This document shows, piece after piece, positions 25,459 through 34,023 of a stretch of DNA of 64,000 nt. A program made the translations under genes and the position numbers. Source of the stretch: Kribbella flavida DSM 17836 (lineage in GTDB: Bacteria; Actinomycetota; Actinomycetes; Propionibacteriales; Kribbellaceae); the NCBI RefSeq assembly GCF_000024345.1, contig NC_013729.1, forward strand, positions 3,658,001 through 3,722,000. The letters are read 5' to 3'. Numbering within the stretch: position 1 is the stretch's first letter; every line of letters starts with the position of its first letter. The notes beneath the pieces are model-generated. The model had not been told where the DNA came from, made no database searches, and saw only the letters and a list, made by a program, of their open reading frames with translations.

Positions 25459-25730
25459 TGACACTGCTGGGCAGGGCACTCGCCGGCGTCTGGACGCTGG
25501 CGATGCCTGCCCTCGGGCCGGACTCCGGCCTGCTGGCCGTCGCCGTACTCACGGCGGCGGCCGTTCTGTTCGCGCTGCTGGCGGCTGCCCGGACGACCCC
25601 GCTGGGGCCGGCCCCGCTGCACGCGCTCAGCACCGCCCTGCGTGCGCAGTCACGCCAGGCGCGCTACATCCCGCTCCGCGATCCCGACGCCGCCGGCAGG
25701 CCGCGTCCGAGAGCACCGGGTCAGAGGTAA
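25458..25730 (+). CDS. DUF6412 family small membrane protein
   Basis: 90 residues with two membrane helices (WTLAMPALGPDSGLLAVAV and LTAAAVLFALLAAARTT) and a basic tail ARYIPLRDPDAAGRPRPRAPG. That tail is typical of small proteins encoded before a second YidC gene in actinobacteria (DUF6412). The ATG overlaps the sigA stop by one base, so it is read through from sigA. Function unknown; the pairing suggests it works with the insertase. Confidence 0.8.
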   Translation: MTLLGRALAGVWTLAMPALGPDSGLLAVAVLTAAAVLFALLAAARTTPLGPAPLHALSTALRAQSRQARYIPLRDPDAAGRPRPRAPGQR

Positions 25731-25797
25731 CCGGGCTGCGTTCGTTCGTGCAGCCCGTTCCGCTGTCCTGTCGCTTCTCTCATCGCGGAGTTCTGCC

Positions 25798-26475
25798 ATG
25801 CCTTCCTTTCTCGACGCGCCCGTCAGCGGCGCGTACCACCTCGTGTCCTGGCTCGCCACGACCATCGAACCCCTCGGCGGCCCGTACGCCGCCGCGCTGG
25901 CCATCGTTGTCTGTACGATCGCCGTCCGCCTGCTCCTGCTGCCACTGAGCCTCGCCGCGGTCCGGGGCGAGAAGTCCCGGTCGGTGCTGATGCCGCAGAT
26001 CCAGGAGATCTCCCGACGGCACGCCGGCAACCCGGAGCGGGCCCAGCGGGAGATCGCCAAGCTGCAGGCGGAGTCGGGCACCACACTGTTCGCCGGCTGC
26101 CTGCCGATGTTCGCGCAACTGCCGTTCTTCTGGGTGCTCTACAGCCTCTTCTCCCGGACGGTCGTCGCGGGAGAGTCGAACCATCTGCTGGCCGGCACGC
26201 TGTTCGGCGCGCCGCTCGGTGTGCACTGGCCGCTGTTCGCCTCCACCCCCGCGTACGTCGGTCTGGCGGTACTCCTGGCGGTTGTCGCCTGCTTCTCCGC
26301 CCGTCGCCAGTTGGCCCGCCTGCACGAGACCGCCACGCCGATGAGCCGCAACCTCGCGAGGCTGCTTCCCTTCGGCACGCTGGTCACCGCCGCCTTCATT
26401 CCGCTCGCCGCCGGCCTCTACCTGCTGACCACCACCACCTGGACAGTGGTCGAACGGGCAATCCTCCTGCGCTGA
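25798..26475 (+). CDS. yidC2: Second YidC/Oxa1-type membrane insertase
   Basis: 225 residues from the ATG at 25798. PLGGPYAAALAIVVCTIAVR puts the conserved positively charged groove residue at Arg44; the cytoplasmic hairpin LMPQIQEISRRHAGNPERAQREIAKLQ and the AGCLPMFAQLPFFWVLY helix follow. It lacks the long C-terminal tail of the primary YidC that sits near the replication origin in other species, so it is a paralogue. It inserts membrane proteins independently of Sec or with it. Linked to DUF6412; its stop directly abuts that of the convergent serine hydrolase. Confidence 0.87.
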   Translation: MPSFLDAPVSGAYHLVSWLATTIEPLGGPYAAALAIVVCTIAVRLLLLPLSLAAVRGEKSRSVLMPQIQEISRRHAGNPERAQREIAKLQAESGTTLFAGCLPMFAQLPFFWVLYSLFSRTVVAGESNHLLAGTLFGAPLGVHWPLFASTPAYVGLAVLLAVVACFSARRQLARLHETATPMSRNLARLLPFGTLVTAAFIPLAAGLYLLTTTTWTVVERAILLR

Positions 26476-26485
26476 TCAGCGCAGG
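26466..26485. repeat. 20-bp perfect palindrome carrying both convergent stop codons
   Basis: CCTGCGCTGATCAGCGCAGG (26466-26485) is a perfect palindrome centred on TGATCA, so the stop of yidC2 and the stop of the opposite gene form its middle. In RNA it gives the same hairpin on either strand and may end both transcripts. Confidence 0.8.
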
Positions 26486-27624
26486 CGCTCCTGGGGTGGG
26501 AGGAAGGGCGAGCCGAACACCGCGTCGGCGATCTGGCTGCAGACCGGGTACCAGTTCCAGTCGCAGTTGATGTTCACCGAGACCAGGCGTCGGGCGTCAG
26601 GAGTTCCCATGGTGAAACTGGCGGTGCCCATCTCCACACCGGCCACGATGTTGAGCGTGCGGCCGTCGGCCAGCGCCCATTCACTCACGCCGGTGCCGTA
26701 GCGGGTGTTGGGCAGCCAATCGCTGGTGGGGACCGTGCTCCACATCGTGCGATGCTGCGCGGGCGGCAACAGCGAGCCGGTGATCATTGCCTTGGTGAAC
26801 CGGAGCATGTCGCTGGTGGTCGAAACGACGCCGCCCGCGGCCCACCCCCAGATCGTCCTGTCGGTGACGTCGACCGGATCGGCGTCGGGGCCTTCCAGCA
26901 GCGACGCGTAGTTGTCCGGCGTGAGGCTGTCGATGTCCACGCCCTCCTTGAAGAACTGCCGGGAGTACACCCTGGCGTGCGGTCCCCGGTACTGCCGCTC
27001 GTCGAGGGCCCGGGCATAGGTGCCGGTCAGTCCGAGCGGCTGAACGACCGTCCGGTCGACCTCGTCCTCATAGCGTCGCCCGGTCACCTTTTCGATGATG
27101 GCCCCGGCGAGGTGGTAGCCGCCGTTGCTGTAGGCGAAGTCCGAACCCGGTGCGGACAACGGAGGAATGGTCAGCTGGATCTTCAGCAACTCTTCGACGG
27201 TCCAGACGTCGTAGCGGTGTGCGGCGAAGCCGGCCCGGGTGTTGTACTTCCGCGCGAGCTCGACGTTCAGGCCGGTGATCCCCAGGCCGCTGGTATGGGT
27301 CAGCAGCTGGCCGATCGTGATCCGGCGGCCGTCGTTGCCGTTGCCGCGCACCATGCCGGGCAGCCACTGCTCCACGGTGTCGGTGAGGCTCAGCCGGCCC
27401 TCGGCCTCCAGCGTCAGCATCGCGGCGGCGGTGAATGCCTTGGCGCCGCTGCCGACGCTGAACTGCTCTCCGAGTTCGCGGGGCCGACCGGCCTCGAGGT
27501 CGGACAGTCCGGCTGCCCCGCTCCAGGCGTCGTTCTCGTCCTGCATCGCTGCGACGACGCCGGGCGCGCCGTACTCGGCCACCACGCTGTCGAGCACCTG
27601 CTGCACGTTCTTGATGATTGCCAT
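26476..27624 (-). CDS. Serine hydrolase of the beta-lactamase class C / DD-peptidase family
   Basis: 382 residues from the ATG at 27624, preceded by AAAGG at seven bases. The SxxK motif is Ser59-Gly-Ala-Lys62 in SVGSGAKAF, and the YxN motif is Tyr165-Ser-Asn167 in FAYSNGGYHL. TIGQLLTHTSGL and PLGLTGTYA are typical class C landmarks. No signal peptide is seen from this start, so it may act in the cytosol, as an esterase or peptidase and not a resistance lactamase. It is divergent from a very large SARP regulator with 134 bp between starts, which probably controls it. Confidence 0.9.
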   Translation of the reverse strand: MAIIKNVQQVLDSVVAEYGAPGVVAAMQDENDAWSGAAGLSDLEAGRPRELGEQFSVGSGAKAFTAAAMLTLEAEGRLSLTDTVEQWLPGMVRGNGNDGRRITIGQLLTHTSGLGITGLNVELARKYNTRAGFAAHRYDVWTVEELLKIQLTIPPLSAPGSDFAYSNGGYHLAGAIIEKVTGRRYEDEVDRTVVQPLGLTGTYARALDERQYRGPHARVYSRQFFKEGVDIDSLTPDNYASLLEGPDADPVDVTDRTIWGWAAGGVVSTTSDMLRFTKAMITGSLLPPAQHRTMWSTVPTSDWLPNTRYGTGVSEWALADGRTLNIVAGVEMGTASFTMGTPDARRLVSVNINCDWNWYPVCSQIADAVFGSPFLPPQERLR

Positions 27625-27758
27625 CGCACTGCCTTTCGGGAGGTTTTCCGTGACGTCCTCCACGATGTTCGGCAGCTCTGACAGGCCGCTGATATCTCGC
27701 TTCCAACCGGCAGCGGCTGGCTTCAAGGCGCTCTCAGCCGCCGGATAGCCTGTCCGGC

Positions 27759-30700
27759 ATGCGGATCGAGGTGCTGGGGCCGGTTCTGGCGTACGCCGAT
27801 GACGGCGCGCCGATCGACCTGGGCGGCACCAGGGTTCGCGCGCTGCTGGCCAGGCTGGCCCTGGCCGGGAACGAAGTGGTGTCGGTCGATTCGCTACTCG
27901 ACGGCCTGTGGGGGGACCACTCCTCCGGAGGCACCCTCAACGCGTTGCACGCGCTGGTGCACCGCCTGCGCAAGGCCTTGGCCGGGGCCGGGGTGGTGGA
28001 GACGGTGGCCGGCGGGTACCGCCTGCGCCTGCGCAGCGAGCAGGTCGACGCGGTCCGCTTCGAGCAACAGGCCAAGCGAGGCAGCCGCGAACTGGCGGCG
28101 GGCGCAGCGCAGCCGGCGGCCTCGCTGCTGGAGGAAGCGCTGGCACTGTGGCGGGGGGAGGCGCTGGCCGACGTGCGCACCATTCCTTTTGCCGGTACGG
28201 CCGGCGCCCGCCTGGACGAACTGCGCATCGGGGCTCTCGAAGACCGCTTCGAGGCGGAGCTACGGCTTGGCCACCACGGCGAGATTCTGGCCGATGTGGA
28301 GGCGGTGGCCGCGGCCCATCCGCTCCGGGAACGACTGGCCGGGTTGCGGATGCGCGCTCTGCACGCCGCGGGCCGCCAGTCCGAGGCGCTGGCCGTGTTC
28401 GAAGGGGTCCGCAGGACTCTCGCCGAGGAGCTGGGCGTCGACCCCTCCGAAGCGTTGCGCACGACGCATCTCGCCGTGCTGCGGGGTGAGCTGGACATTC
28501 CCGAGGCGGAACAGGTCCGGCCGGAGGCGGTGCGAGGCCGCCTGCCGGCCCAGCTGACCCGCTTCGTCGGCCGCGAGGACGAGTTGAGTTTGCTGGCCGG
28601 GTCGTTGGAGACCTCCCGGCTGGTCACTGTCGTGGGGCCCGGAGGAGTGGGCAAGACCCGACTGGCCGTGGAGGCGGTGAGTCGGCATCGGGCCCATCAG
28701 CGCGGCCGGGTCTGGCTCGTTTCCCTGGCTGCGGTCAACACGGCTGACGGGTTGGCGGAGGCGGTGCTGGGCTCGCTCAGCGTCGCCGAAGCCCAGCCGT
28801 CCGGCACACCGCTGGAGCGGGTGGTCAACTTGCTCGCCGGTGGTGAGGGCGTGCTGGTGCTGGACAACTGCGAGCAAATTTCCGCACTTGTCGCGGAGTT
28901 CGCCGGGCAGCTGCTGGAGCGCCAGCCGTACCTGACCATCCTCGCCACGAGCCGGGAGCCGCTCGAGGTCATGGGGGAGACGCTGTGTCGTCTGGGCCCG
29001 CTCGACCTCCCTGACGCGCACGCCGATGCAGTGCGTGCTCGCGAATCGGCCGCGGTGCGGCTGTTCCTCGATCGGGCGGCAGCGGTACAGCGCAGCTTCG
29101 TCCTGGACGCATCCACCGCGGCCCCGGTCGTGGACATCGTGCGCCGGCTGGATGGGCTGCCGTTGGCCCTGGAGTTGGCCGCGGCGCGATTGCGGACCAT
29201 GAGCGCCGAGCAGATTTCCCGGCGGCTGGATGACCGCTTCCGGCTGCTTTGCACCGGTAACCGGACCGCCCAGCCCCGCCAGCAGACCCTGCATGCGGTG
29301 ATCGAATGGAGCTGGGACCTCCTGACCTCACAAGAGCGCACGCTGGCCCGTCGGATGTCGGTATTCCCGGCGCGCACCGGCGTCGCCGTGATCGAAGCGG
29401 TCTGTGCGGATTCGGAGGAGGGACTTCGCGCGGACGAGGTCGTCGACCTGCTGGACTCTTTGGTCGACAAGTCCATTGTGGAGTGGGCCGGCGACGGCTA
29501 CTGGATGCTGGAAACCATCCGGGCCCATGCGGCGGACAAGCTCCGGCTCGCAGCCGAGGACGAAGCCGTCCTGCGCGGGCTCACGCGGTACTTCGCGGAC
29601 CTGGCCGAGGAGCACGAGCCGCTGCTGCGTTCGGACAAGCAGGCGGAGTCGCTGCGGCTGTTCCAGGCCGAGTACGACAACCTGATGTTCGCCCTGCAAA
29701 CGGCCATCGAGAACGGCGACGCCTCGGACTCCGCCCGGATTCTCGGGCCGCTGTACTGGTACTGGGTCATGCACCGCTACGACGCCCGCGCCGAGGCCTA
29801 CGTCGCCAAGGTCGCCGAGTTCGGCGAAGCGCTGCCCGCGGACGCCCGGGCCGCGTTCACCGCGTTGCATCTGATCATCGGCTCGGGCGGGCCGCTCACC
29901 GACCGGCTGGGCGCGCTCATCGACGACTGCGTGCGCACCGGCGCTCTGCGGCGTTACCCGATGCTGCTGACGATCGTGCTGGTGATGGCACCGCTGCTCG
30001 GGCTCGATGAGCTGGCCGAGAGGGAGATCGCCCGAGTACGCCGCGGCTCGGACCGTTGGGCAATCGCCTGCACCTTCATGATCGAAGCCATGTGGCATCG
30101 CGGACGGGGCGACCGGGAAAGCTCCACGACCGCGATGGCAACGGCGCTGCACGCGTTCGAGGAGGTCGGCGATCGCTGGTGGGCGGCCAAGGCGCTGTAC
30201 GGCCTGGCGCAGAACCACGCCATCGCCGGTGACCACGACCAGGCGATCACCGCCTACCAGGACAGCCTCGCGATCGCTGTGGACCTCGGCTCGCAGGACG
30301 AGGTCTCGAGTCGGCTCGGGCTCGCCACCGAACGCATGCGTGCCGGCGATCTGACCGGCGCCAAGCGCGACATCGAGACCGCCGAACGAGCGGCCTGGCA
30401 GCGTGGCCAGCCGGCGCTGGAGATCGAGGCGCTCGGCATCCTGGCTGAGCTGTACCGCCGCTCCGGAGAGGTCCAACACGCTGATCAAGAGCTCGATCGG
30501 ATGGAAACGCTCATTCACAAGCTGCCCCTGGCCGCCGAGCATGCAGGCAATCGGCTGCTCCTCGCTCGGGTGGCCAACCTGCTCACCGCCGGGAATGCCG
30601 TACGCGCCCGCGAACTACTGCCCCGCGCCGTCCACGCGGCGCAGGCGGACAGGGACGCCCCCTTGGCCGCTCAACTCCTGGCCAGGCTGCTGTTCCTGGA

Positions 30701-30914
30701 GGGCGACCCGGCCGGTGCGGCCACAGCGCTCGGCCTCAGCGAGGCTGTCCGCGGCACCTTCGACCACGGCGACACCGAGTTGCGCTGGCTTGCGGCGGCA
30801 CTCGCGGAACGGCTCGGCCGTACCGACTACGAGACCGCCTACCACCGAGGGGCCGACCTGACACCGCACCAGGCCACCGACCGGCTGACAACAATGGCGG
30901 GCGCTGCACCTTGA
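27759..30914 (+). CDS. SARP/BTAD - NB-ARC - TPR transcriptional regulator (AfsR/LuxR-like STAND protein)
   Basis: 1051 residues. The N-terminus (1-95) is an OmpR-type winged helix (MRIEVLGPVLAYADDG..., LLDGLWGD, VHRLRKAL), then the BTAD helical domain to ~245 (ALALWRGEALADV, LAEELGVDPSEALR). A STAND NTPase follows with Walker A GPGGVGKTR near residue 291 and VLVLDNCEQ near 367, and the C-terminal ~400 residues are TPR-like helices. Such proteins switch on biosynthetic or secreted-enzyme genes when ATP- or ligand-bound. TAGCCT (27746-27751) is seven bases before the ATG, so the mRNA is predicted leaderless. Target is probably the divergent hydrolase; inference. Confidence 0.92.
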   Translation: MRIEVLGPVLAYADDGAPIDLGGTRVRALLARLALAGNEVVSVDSLLDGLWGDHSSGGTLNALHALVHRLRKALAGAGVVETVAGGYRLRLRSEQVDAVRFEQQAKRGSRELAAGAAQPAASLLEEALALWRGEALADVRTIPFAGTAGARLDELRIGALEDRFEAELRLGHHGEILADVEAVAAAHPLRERLAGLRMRALHAAGRQSEALAVFEGVRRTLAEELGVDPSEALRTTHLAVLRGELDIPEAEQVRPEAVRGRLPAQLTRFVGREDELSLLAGSLETSRLVTVVGPGGVGKTRLAVEAVSRHRAHQRGRVWLVSLAAVNTADGLAEAVLGSLSVAEAQPSGTPLERVVNLLAGGEGVLVLDNCEQISALVAEFAGQLLERQPYLTILATSREPLEVMGETLCRLGPLDLPDAHADAVRARESAAVRLFLDRAAAVQRSFVLDASTAAPVVDIVRRLDGLPLALELAAARLRTMSAEQISRRLDDRFRLLCTGNRTAQPRQQTLHAVIEWSWDLLTSQERTLARRMSVFPARTGVAVIEAVCADSEEGLRADEVVDLLDSLVDKSIVEWAGDGYWMLETIRAHAADKLRLAAEDEAVLRGLTRYFADLAEEHEPLLRSDKQAESLRLFQAEYDNLMFALQTAIENGDASDSARILGPLYWYWVMHRYDARAEAYVAKVAEFGEALPADARAAFTALHLIIGSGGPLTDRLGALIDDCVRTGALRRYPMLLTIVLVMAPLLGLDELAEREIARVRRGSDRWAIACTFMIEAMWHRGRGDRESSTTAMATALHAFEEVGDRWWAAKALYGLAQNHAIAGDHDQAITAYQDSLAIAVDLGSQDEVSSRLGLATERMRAGDLTGAKRDIETAERAAWQRGQPALEIEALGILAELYRRSGEVQHADQELDRMETLIHKLPLAAEHAGNRLLLARVANLLTAGNAVRARELLPRAVHAAQADRDAPLAAQLLARLLFLEGDPAGAATALGLSEAVRGTFDHGDTELRWLAAALAERLGRTDYETAYHRGADLTPHQATDRLTTMAGAAP

Positions 30915-30946
30915 GCAGCTTCCGCGGACGCGACCGGCAGGACGCG

Positions 30947-30986
30947 CGCTGAGGTTGCCGTAACGGCAAAGATGTTTGCCTCAGCG
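30947..30986 (+). promoter_or_regulatory. Overlapping alternative hairpins before the methyltransferase
   Basis: Hairpin A is TTGCCGT-a-ACGGCAA (30955-30969); hairpin B is GGCAAA-gatg-TTTGCC (30965-30980). They share GGCAA and exclude each other. An outer stem CGCTGAGG (30947-30954) / CCTCAGCG (30979-30986) encloses hairpin A but not B. The arrangement resembles an attenuator or operator cluster. Confidence 0.4.
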
Positions 30987-31010
30987 GCCGCTGGGCCCGA
31001 CCATCGGGAC

Positions 31011-31646
31011 ATGACGACCGAACATGTTCACGACGAGCACTACTGGGACAACTTCTACGCCGAGAAGGATCAGATCTGGAGCGGCCGGCCCAACGCCGCG
31101 CTGGTGCACGAGGTGGCCGGCCTGACTCCGGGCACCGCACTGGATCTCGGCTGCGGAGAGGGTGCCGACGCCATCTGGCTGGCCGGGCAGGGCTGGACGG
31201 TCACGGCGGTCGACATCTCCGCGGTGGCGCTGGAACGTGCGGCCCGGCACGCAGAGCAGGCAGGTGTCGCCGACCGGATCGACTGGCAGCAGCACGAGCT
31301 GGGCAAGTCGTTCCCGGACGGTCAGTACGACCTGGTGTCGGCGCAGTTCCTGCACTCGGTGACCGAGCTGCCGCGCGAGGCGATCCTGCGCACCGCGTCC
31401 CGTGCCGTCGCGCCGGGCGGCGTACTGCTGATCGAGGGACACCTCGGCTTTCCGCCGGGAGAGGAGAACCCGCACCCGGAGATCCACTTTCCCTCGCCTG
31501 CCGAGGTGATCGAGGACCTCGAGCTGGCCGAGGGGGAGTGGGAGGTGCTGGTCAGCCGCGAGCACGGCCGCGAGCAGATCGACCGCACGGGCAAGCTCAT
31601 CCACCGCCGCGACAGCACGGTCAAGCTCCGCCGGCTGCCGAGCTGA
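31011..31646 (+). CDS. Class I SAM-dependent methyltransferase
   Basis: 211 residues from the ATG at 31011. The SAM-binding motif LDLGCGEG is at residues 44-51, VTAVDIS follows as motif II, and VSAQFLHSV as motif IV. The N-terminal HYWDNFYAEKDQIWSGRPN resembles the thiopurine/tellurite (TehB-like) methyltransferase group that acts on small molecules. The substrate is unknown. An upstream in-frame ATG (30972) would lie inside the hairpins described at 30947-30986 and is less likely. Ends 55 bases from the convergent histidine kinase. Confidence 0.87.
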   Translation: MTTEHVHDEHYWDNFYAEKDQIWSGRPNAALVHEVAGLTPGTALDLGCGEGADAIWLAGQGWTVTAVDISAVALERAARHAEQAGVADRIDWQQHELGKSFPDGQYDLVSAQFLHSVTELPREAILRTASRAVAPGGVLLIEGHLGFPPGEENPHPEIHFPSPAEVIEDLELAEGEWEVLVSREHGREQIDRTGKLIHRRDSTVKLRRLPS

Positions 31647-31701
31647 GCTGCACCACTACATCCAGGGCCGGACGGAGGCGGCCGGGCGGGCTTCGCCGTG
31701 C

Positions 31702-33219
31702 TCAGGGCTGGTTCGGCACCAGCGGCAGGGTGACGGTGAAGGTCGCCCCGCCGCCCGGGGTGTCGGTGACCGTCACCCGGCCTCGATGTGCGGCGACCAG
31801 GGCGGCGACGATGGACAGGCCGAGCCCCGAGCCGCCGGTGGCGCGGGTCCGCGCGGAGTCGGCGCGGTAGAACCGCTCGAACACGCGCGCCTTCTGCTCG
31901 TCGCTCAGCCCGTCGCCTCGGTCGGCCACCTCCAGGACCGCTTCACCGTCACGCGTTCCGACCGCGACCGTGATCGCGGCCTCGGCCGGAGTGTGGTGCA
32001 GAGCGTTGCTGACCAGGTTGCCGAGGACCTGCCGCAGCCGCGCCTCGTCGCCCTCGACCACGGGCGCGCTCGAGCCGGGCAAGATCCGCAGGCTCACCAC
32101 GCGATCCGGCTGCACCGCGTGGACGTCGTGCACCGCGTCGCCCGCGAGCGTCAGCAGATCCACCGGCTGGTACTGCAGCGGCCGCTGCTGGTCGAGCCTT
32201 GCCAGCAGCAACAAGTCGTCGACGAGCAGACCCATCCGCTTCGCCTCCTCCTCGATCCGTCGCATCGTCGCCGGATCGGCGGAACCACCACGTTGCCGGC
32301 TCAGCTCCGCGAAACCCCGGATCGACGTCAGCGGGGTGCGCAACTCGTGGCTCGCGTCCGCGACGAACCGGCGCATCCGGTCCTCCGACTGGCGCGCGTG
32401 CTCCTCGGAACGCTTCGCGATCTCCGCGGACCGCCGGGCAGCCTCCTCGGACCGCCGCGCGGCGAACTCCGACGCGGTGCGCTGGGCGAACGCCGTCTCG
32501 ATCTGGCCGAGCATCTGGTTCAGCGCCAGCGACAACCGGCCGACCTCGGTGCGCGGGTCGCGCTGCGGAACGCGCCGGCCCAGGTCGCCGCCGGCGATCG
32601 CGACGGCGGTGTGCTCGACGTCCTCCAGGCCGCGCAGACTACGCCGTACGACGTACGTGCCGACACCGGCGAGCAGCACGAGCAGGATCACCCCGGCGGC
32701 GATCTGAACACCGACGAGCTGCTGGAGGGTCCGGTTCATGTCGCCGAGGCTCTGCGCGACCATCACGTAGCCGCGGTCGCTGTTCCTGAGCGGTACGGCG
32801 ACGACGCGCCAGGTGTCTCCACCGTCGAGGGCCGGTACGTTGAACGGCTCGTTGCCGCGGGACTTCACCTGAGCAAGGGTCAGCGCAGGCAGCCTGGGCG
32901 GCGCCTCCGACGAACGCAGCGGCTGCAGAAACCGGTCTGCCCCGGTCCCGTCCGATTTGAAGGTCTGCACGTAGAACGCGCTGGGCAGCGGCGGGCCGCT
33001 GTCCGGGCGGGGTCCGACGATGCTTCGCCACGGACGGTTGGCGATCGGTCCGGAGGCATCGGCCAGCTGGGCGTCGACGCGGTCGGTCAGGTAGCCGCGC
33101 ATGATGGTGGTTGCCACCAGGCCGGACGCGAGCAGCGCCGCGGTCACCAAGGTCAGCAGGACCAGGACGATGGTGACGCGCAGGGGGTAGCGCTCGGTCA
33201 GGCGCCGGTGGCCGAGCAT
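31702..33219 (-). CDS. Sensor histidine kinase (OmpR-type partner) with coiled-coil linker
   Basis: 505 residues. Two membrane helices (about 15-37 and 170-192) bracket an extracellular sensor domain; a HAMP domain follows (RRSLRGLEDVEHTAVAIAGGDLGRRV). Between HAMP and the HisKA box there is an unusually regular charged coil with repeated A-x-RSEE units (residues ~240-280). The phosphorylated His is in VADASHELRTPLTS near 290; N box VSNALHHTP, G1 VADRGDGL and G2 GGSGLGLSIV complete the ATPase. It starts on the response regulator's stop (TGATG), so the two are one operon. Confidence 0.94.
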   Translation of the reverse strand: MLGHRRLTERYPLRVTIVLVLLTLVTAALLASGLVATTIMRGYLTDRVDAQLADASGPIANRPWRSIVGPRPDSGPPLPSAFYVQTFKSDGTGADRFLQPLRSSEAPPRLPALTLAQVKSRGNEPFNVPALDGGDTWRVVAVPLRNSDRGYVMVAQSLGDMNRTLQQLVGVQIAAGVILLVLLAGVGTYVVRRSLRGLEDVEHTAVAIAGGDLGRRVPQRDPRTEVGRLSLALNQMLGQIETAFAQRTASEFAARRSEEAARRSAEIAKRSEEHARQSEDRMRRFVADASHELRTPLTSIRGFAELSRQRGGSADPATMRRIEEEAKRMGLLVDDLLLLARLDQQRPLQYQPVDLLTLAGDAVHDVHAVQPDRVVSLRILPGSSAPVVEGDEARLRQVLGNLVSNALHHTPAEAAITVAVGTRDGEAVLEVADRGDGLSDEQKARVFERFYRADSARTRATGGSGLGLSIVAALVAAHRGRVTVTDTPGGGATFTVTLPLVPNQP

Positions 33220-33920
33220 CAGTGGGGGCCTCGCGGAGTACGCAGGACGTAGCCGACGCCGCGGACGGTGTGCAGCAGCTTCGGCTCGCCGGTGTCGACC
33301 TTGCGGCGCAGGTAGGACACGTACGACTCGACCACGCCGGCGTCACCGGCGAAGTCGTAGTTCCAGACCGCGGACAGGAGCTGGCCCTTCGACATCACCC
33401 GCTCGGCGTTCTCCAGCAGGCAGCGGAGCAGCTTGAACTCGGTCAGCGACAGTTGGACCGCCTGACCCGCCTTGAACACCTCGTAGCTGTCCTCGTTGAG
33501 CTCCAGGTCGGCATACTTCAGTACGGCGGGCTCGGCGGCCGCCTGCTCGCGATGCCCCGAGCGGCGGAGCAGAGCGCGGACCCGGGCGACCAGCTCGTCC
33601 AGGCTGAACGGCTTCGTCACATAGTCGTCGCCGCCGGTCTGCAGGCCGAGGACTTTGTCCTCCACCGCGTCCCGGGCGGTCAGGAAGAGTACCGGGACGT
33701 GCCGGTCCTCGCCACGCAGGCGCCGGACCACTTCGAACCCGTCGAGCCCCGGCATCATCACGTCCAGCACGACCAGGTCGGGCTCCACCTCCCGCGCCTT
33801 GCGCAGCGCCTCGGTGCCGTGCGCCGCCGTGGTCACGTCGTACCCCGCGAACCGCAGACTCGCGGACAGCAGCTCGACGATGTTCGGCTCGTCGTCGACC
33901 ACCAGCAGATGCGGACTCAT
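33219..33920 (-). CDS. OmpR-family response regulator
   Basis: 233 residues from the ATG at 33920 (MSPHLLVVDDEPNIVELLSA). The receiver domain has the acidic pair DDE near residue 9, the phosphorylated Asp in VVLDVMMPG near 53, and Lys in VTKPFSLDEL near 103. The C-terminal winged helix (VQLSLTEFKLLRCLLENAERVMSK, SYVSYLRRKVD, TVRGVGYVLR) binds DNA. Three hexamer repeats at exactly 11-bp spacing lie 35-62 bp upstream and two more lie upstream of the adjacent exported-protein gene, suggesting autoregulation and that gene as target. Confidence 0.95.
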   Translation of the reverse strand: MSPHLLVVDDEPNIVELLSASLRFAGYDVTTAAHGTEALRKAREVEPDLVVLDVMMPGLDGFEVVRRLRGEDRHVPVLFLTARDAVEDKVLGLQTGGDDYVTKPFSLDELVARVRALLRRSGHREQAAAEPAVLKYADLELNEDSYEVFKAGQAVQLSLTEFKLLRCLLENAERVMSKGQLLSAVWNYDFAGDAGVVESYVSYLRRKVDTGEPKLLHTVRGVGYVLRTPRGPH

Positions 33921-33954
33921 GCCCACCAGTCTGCTCCCCCCACCCAGGCGCATC

Positions 33955-33982
33955 CTGCCAACTCCCTGGCAGTTCCCTGTGA
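33955..33982. promoter_or_regulatory. Candidate response-regulator box A (three 11-bp-spaced repeats)
   Basis: CTGCCA (33955), CTGGCA (33966) and CTGTGA (33977) start exactly 11 bp apart, one helical turn, as expected for tandem OmpR-type binding. They lie just upstream of the response-regulator start at 33920. Confidence 0.65.
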
Positions 33983-34023
33983 GTGTCCTCCCGACGGGTG
34001 AGCCGCCGGGAGGACACCAGGGA
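33974..34023. terminator. Long hairpin terminator after the exported DUF5666-like gene
   Basis: GTGTCCTCCCG (33983-33993) pairs perfectly with CGGGAGGACAC (34007-34017), and TCCCTG (33974-33979) with CAGGGA (34018-34023), giving a 17-bp stem with a three-base bulge. It begins one base after the stop of the gene ending at 34024 and partly overlaps box A. Confidence 0.8.
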
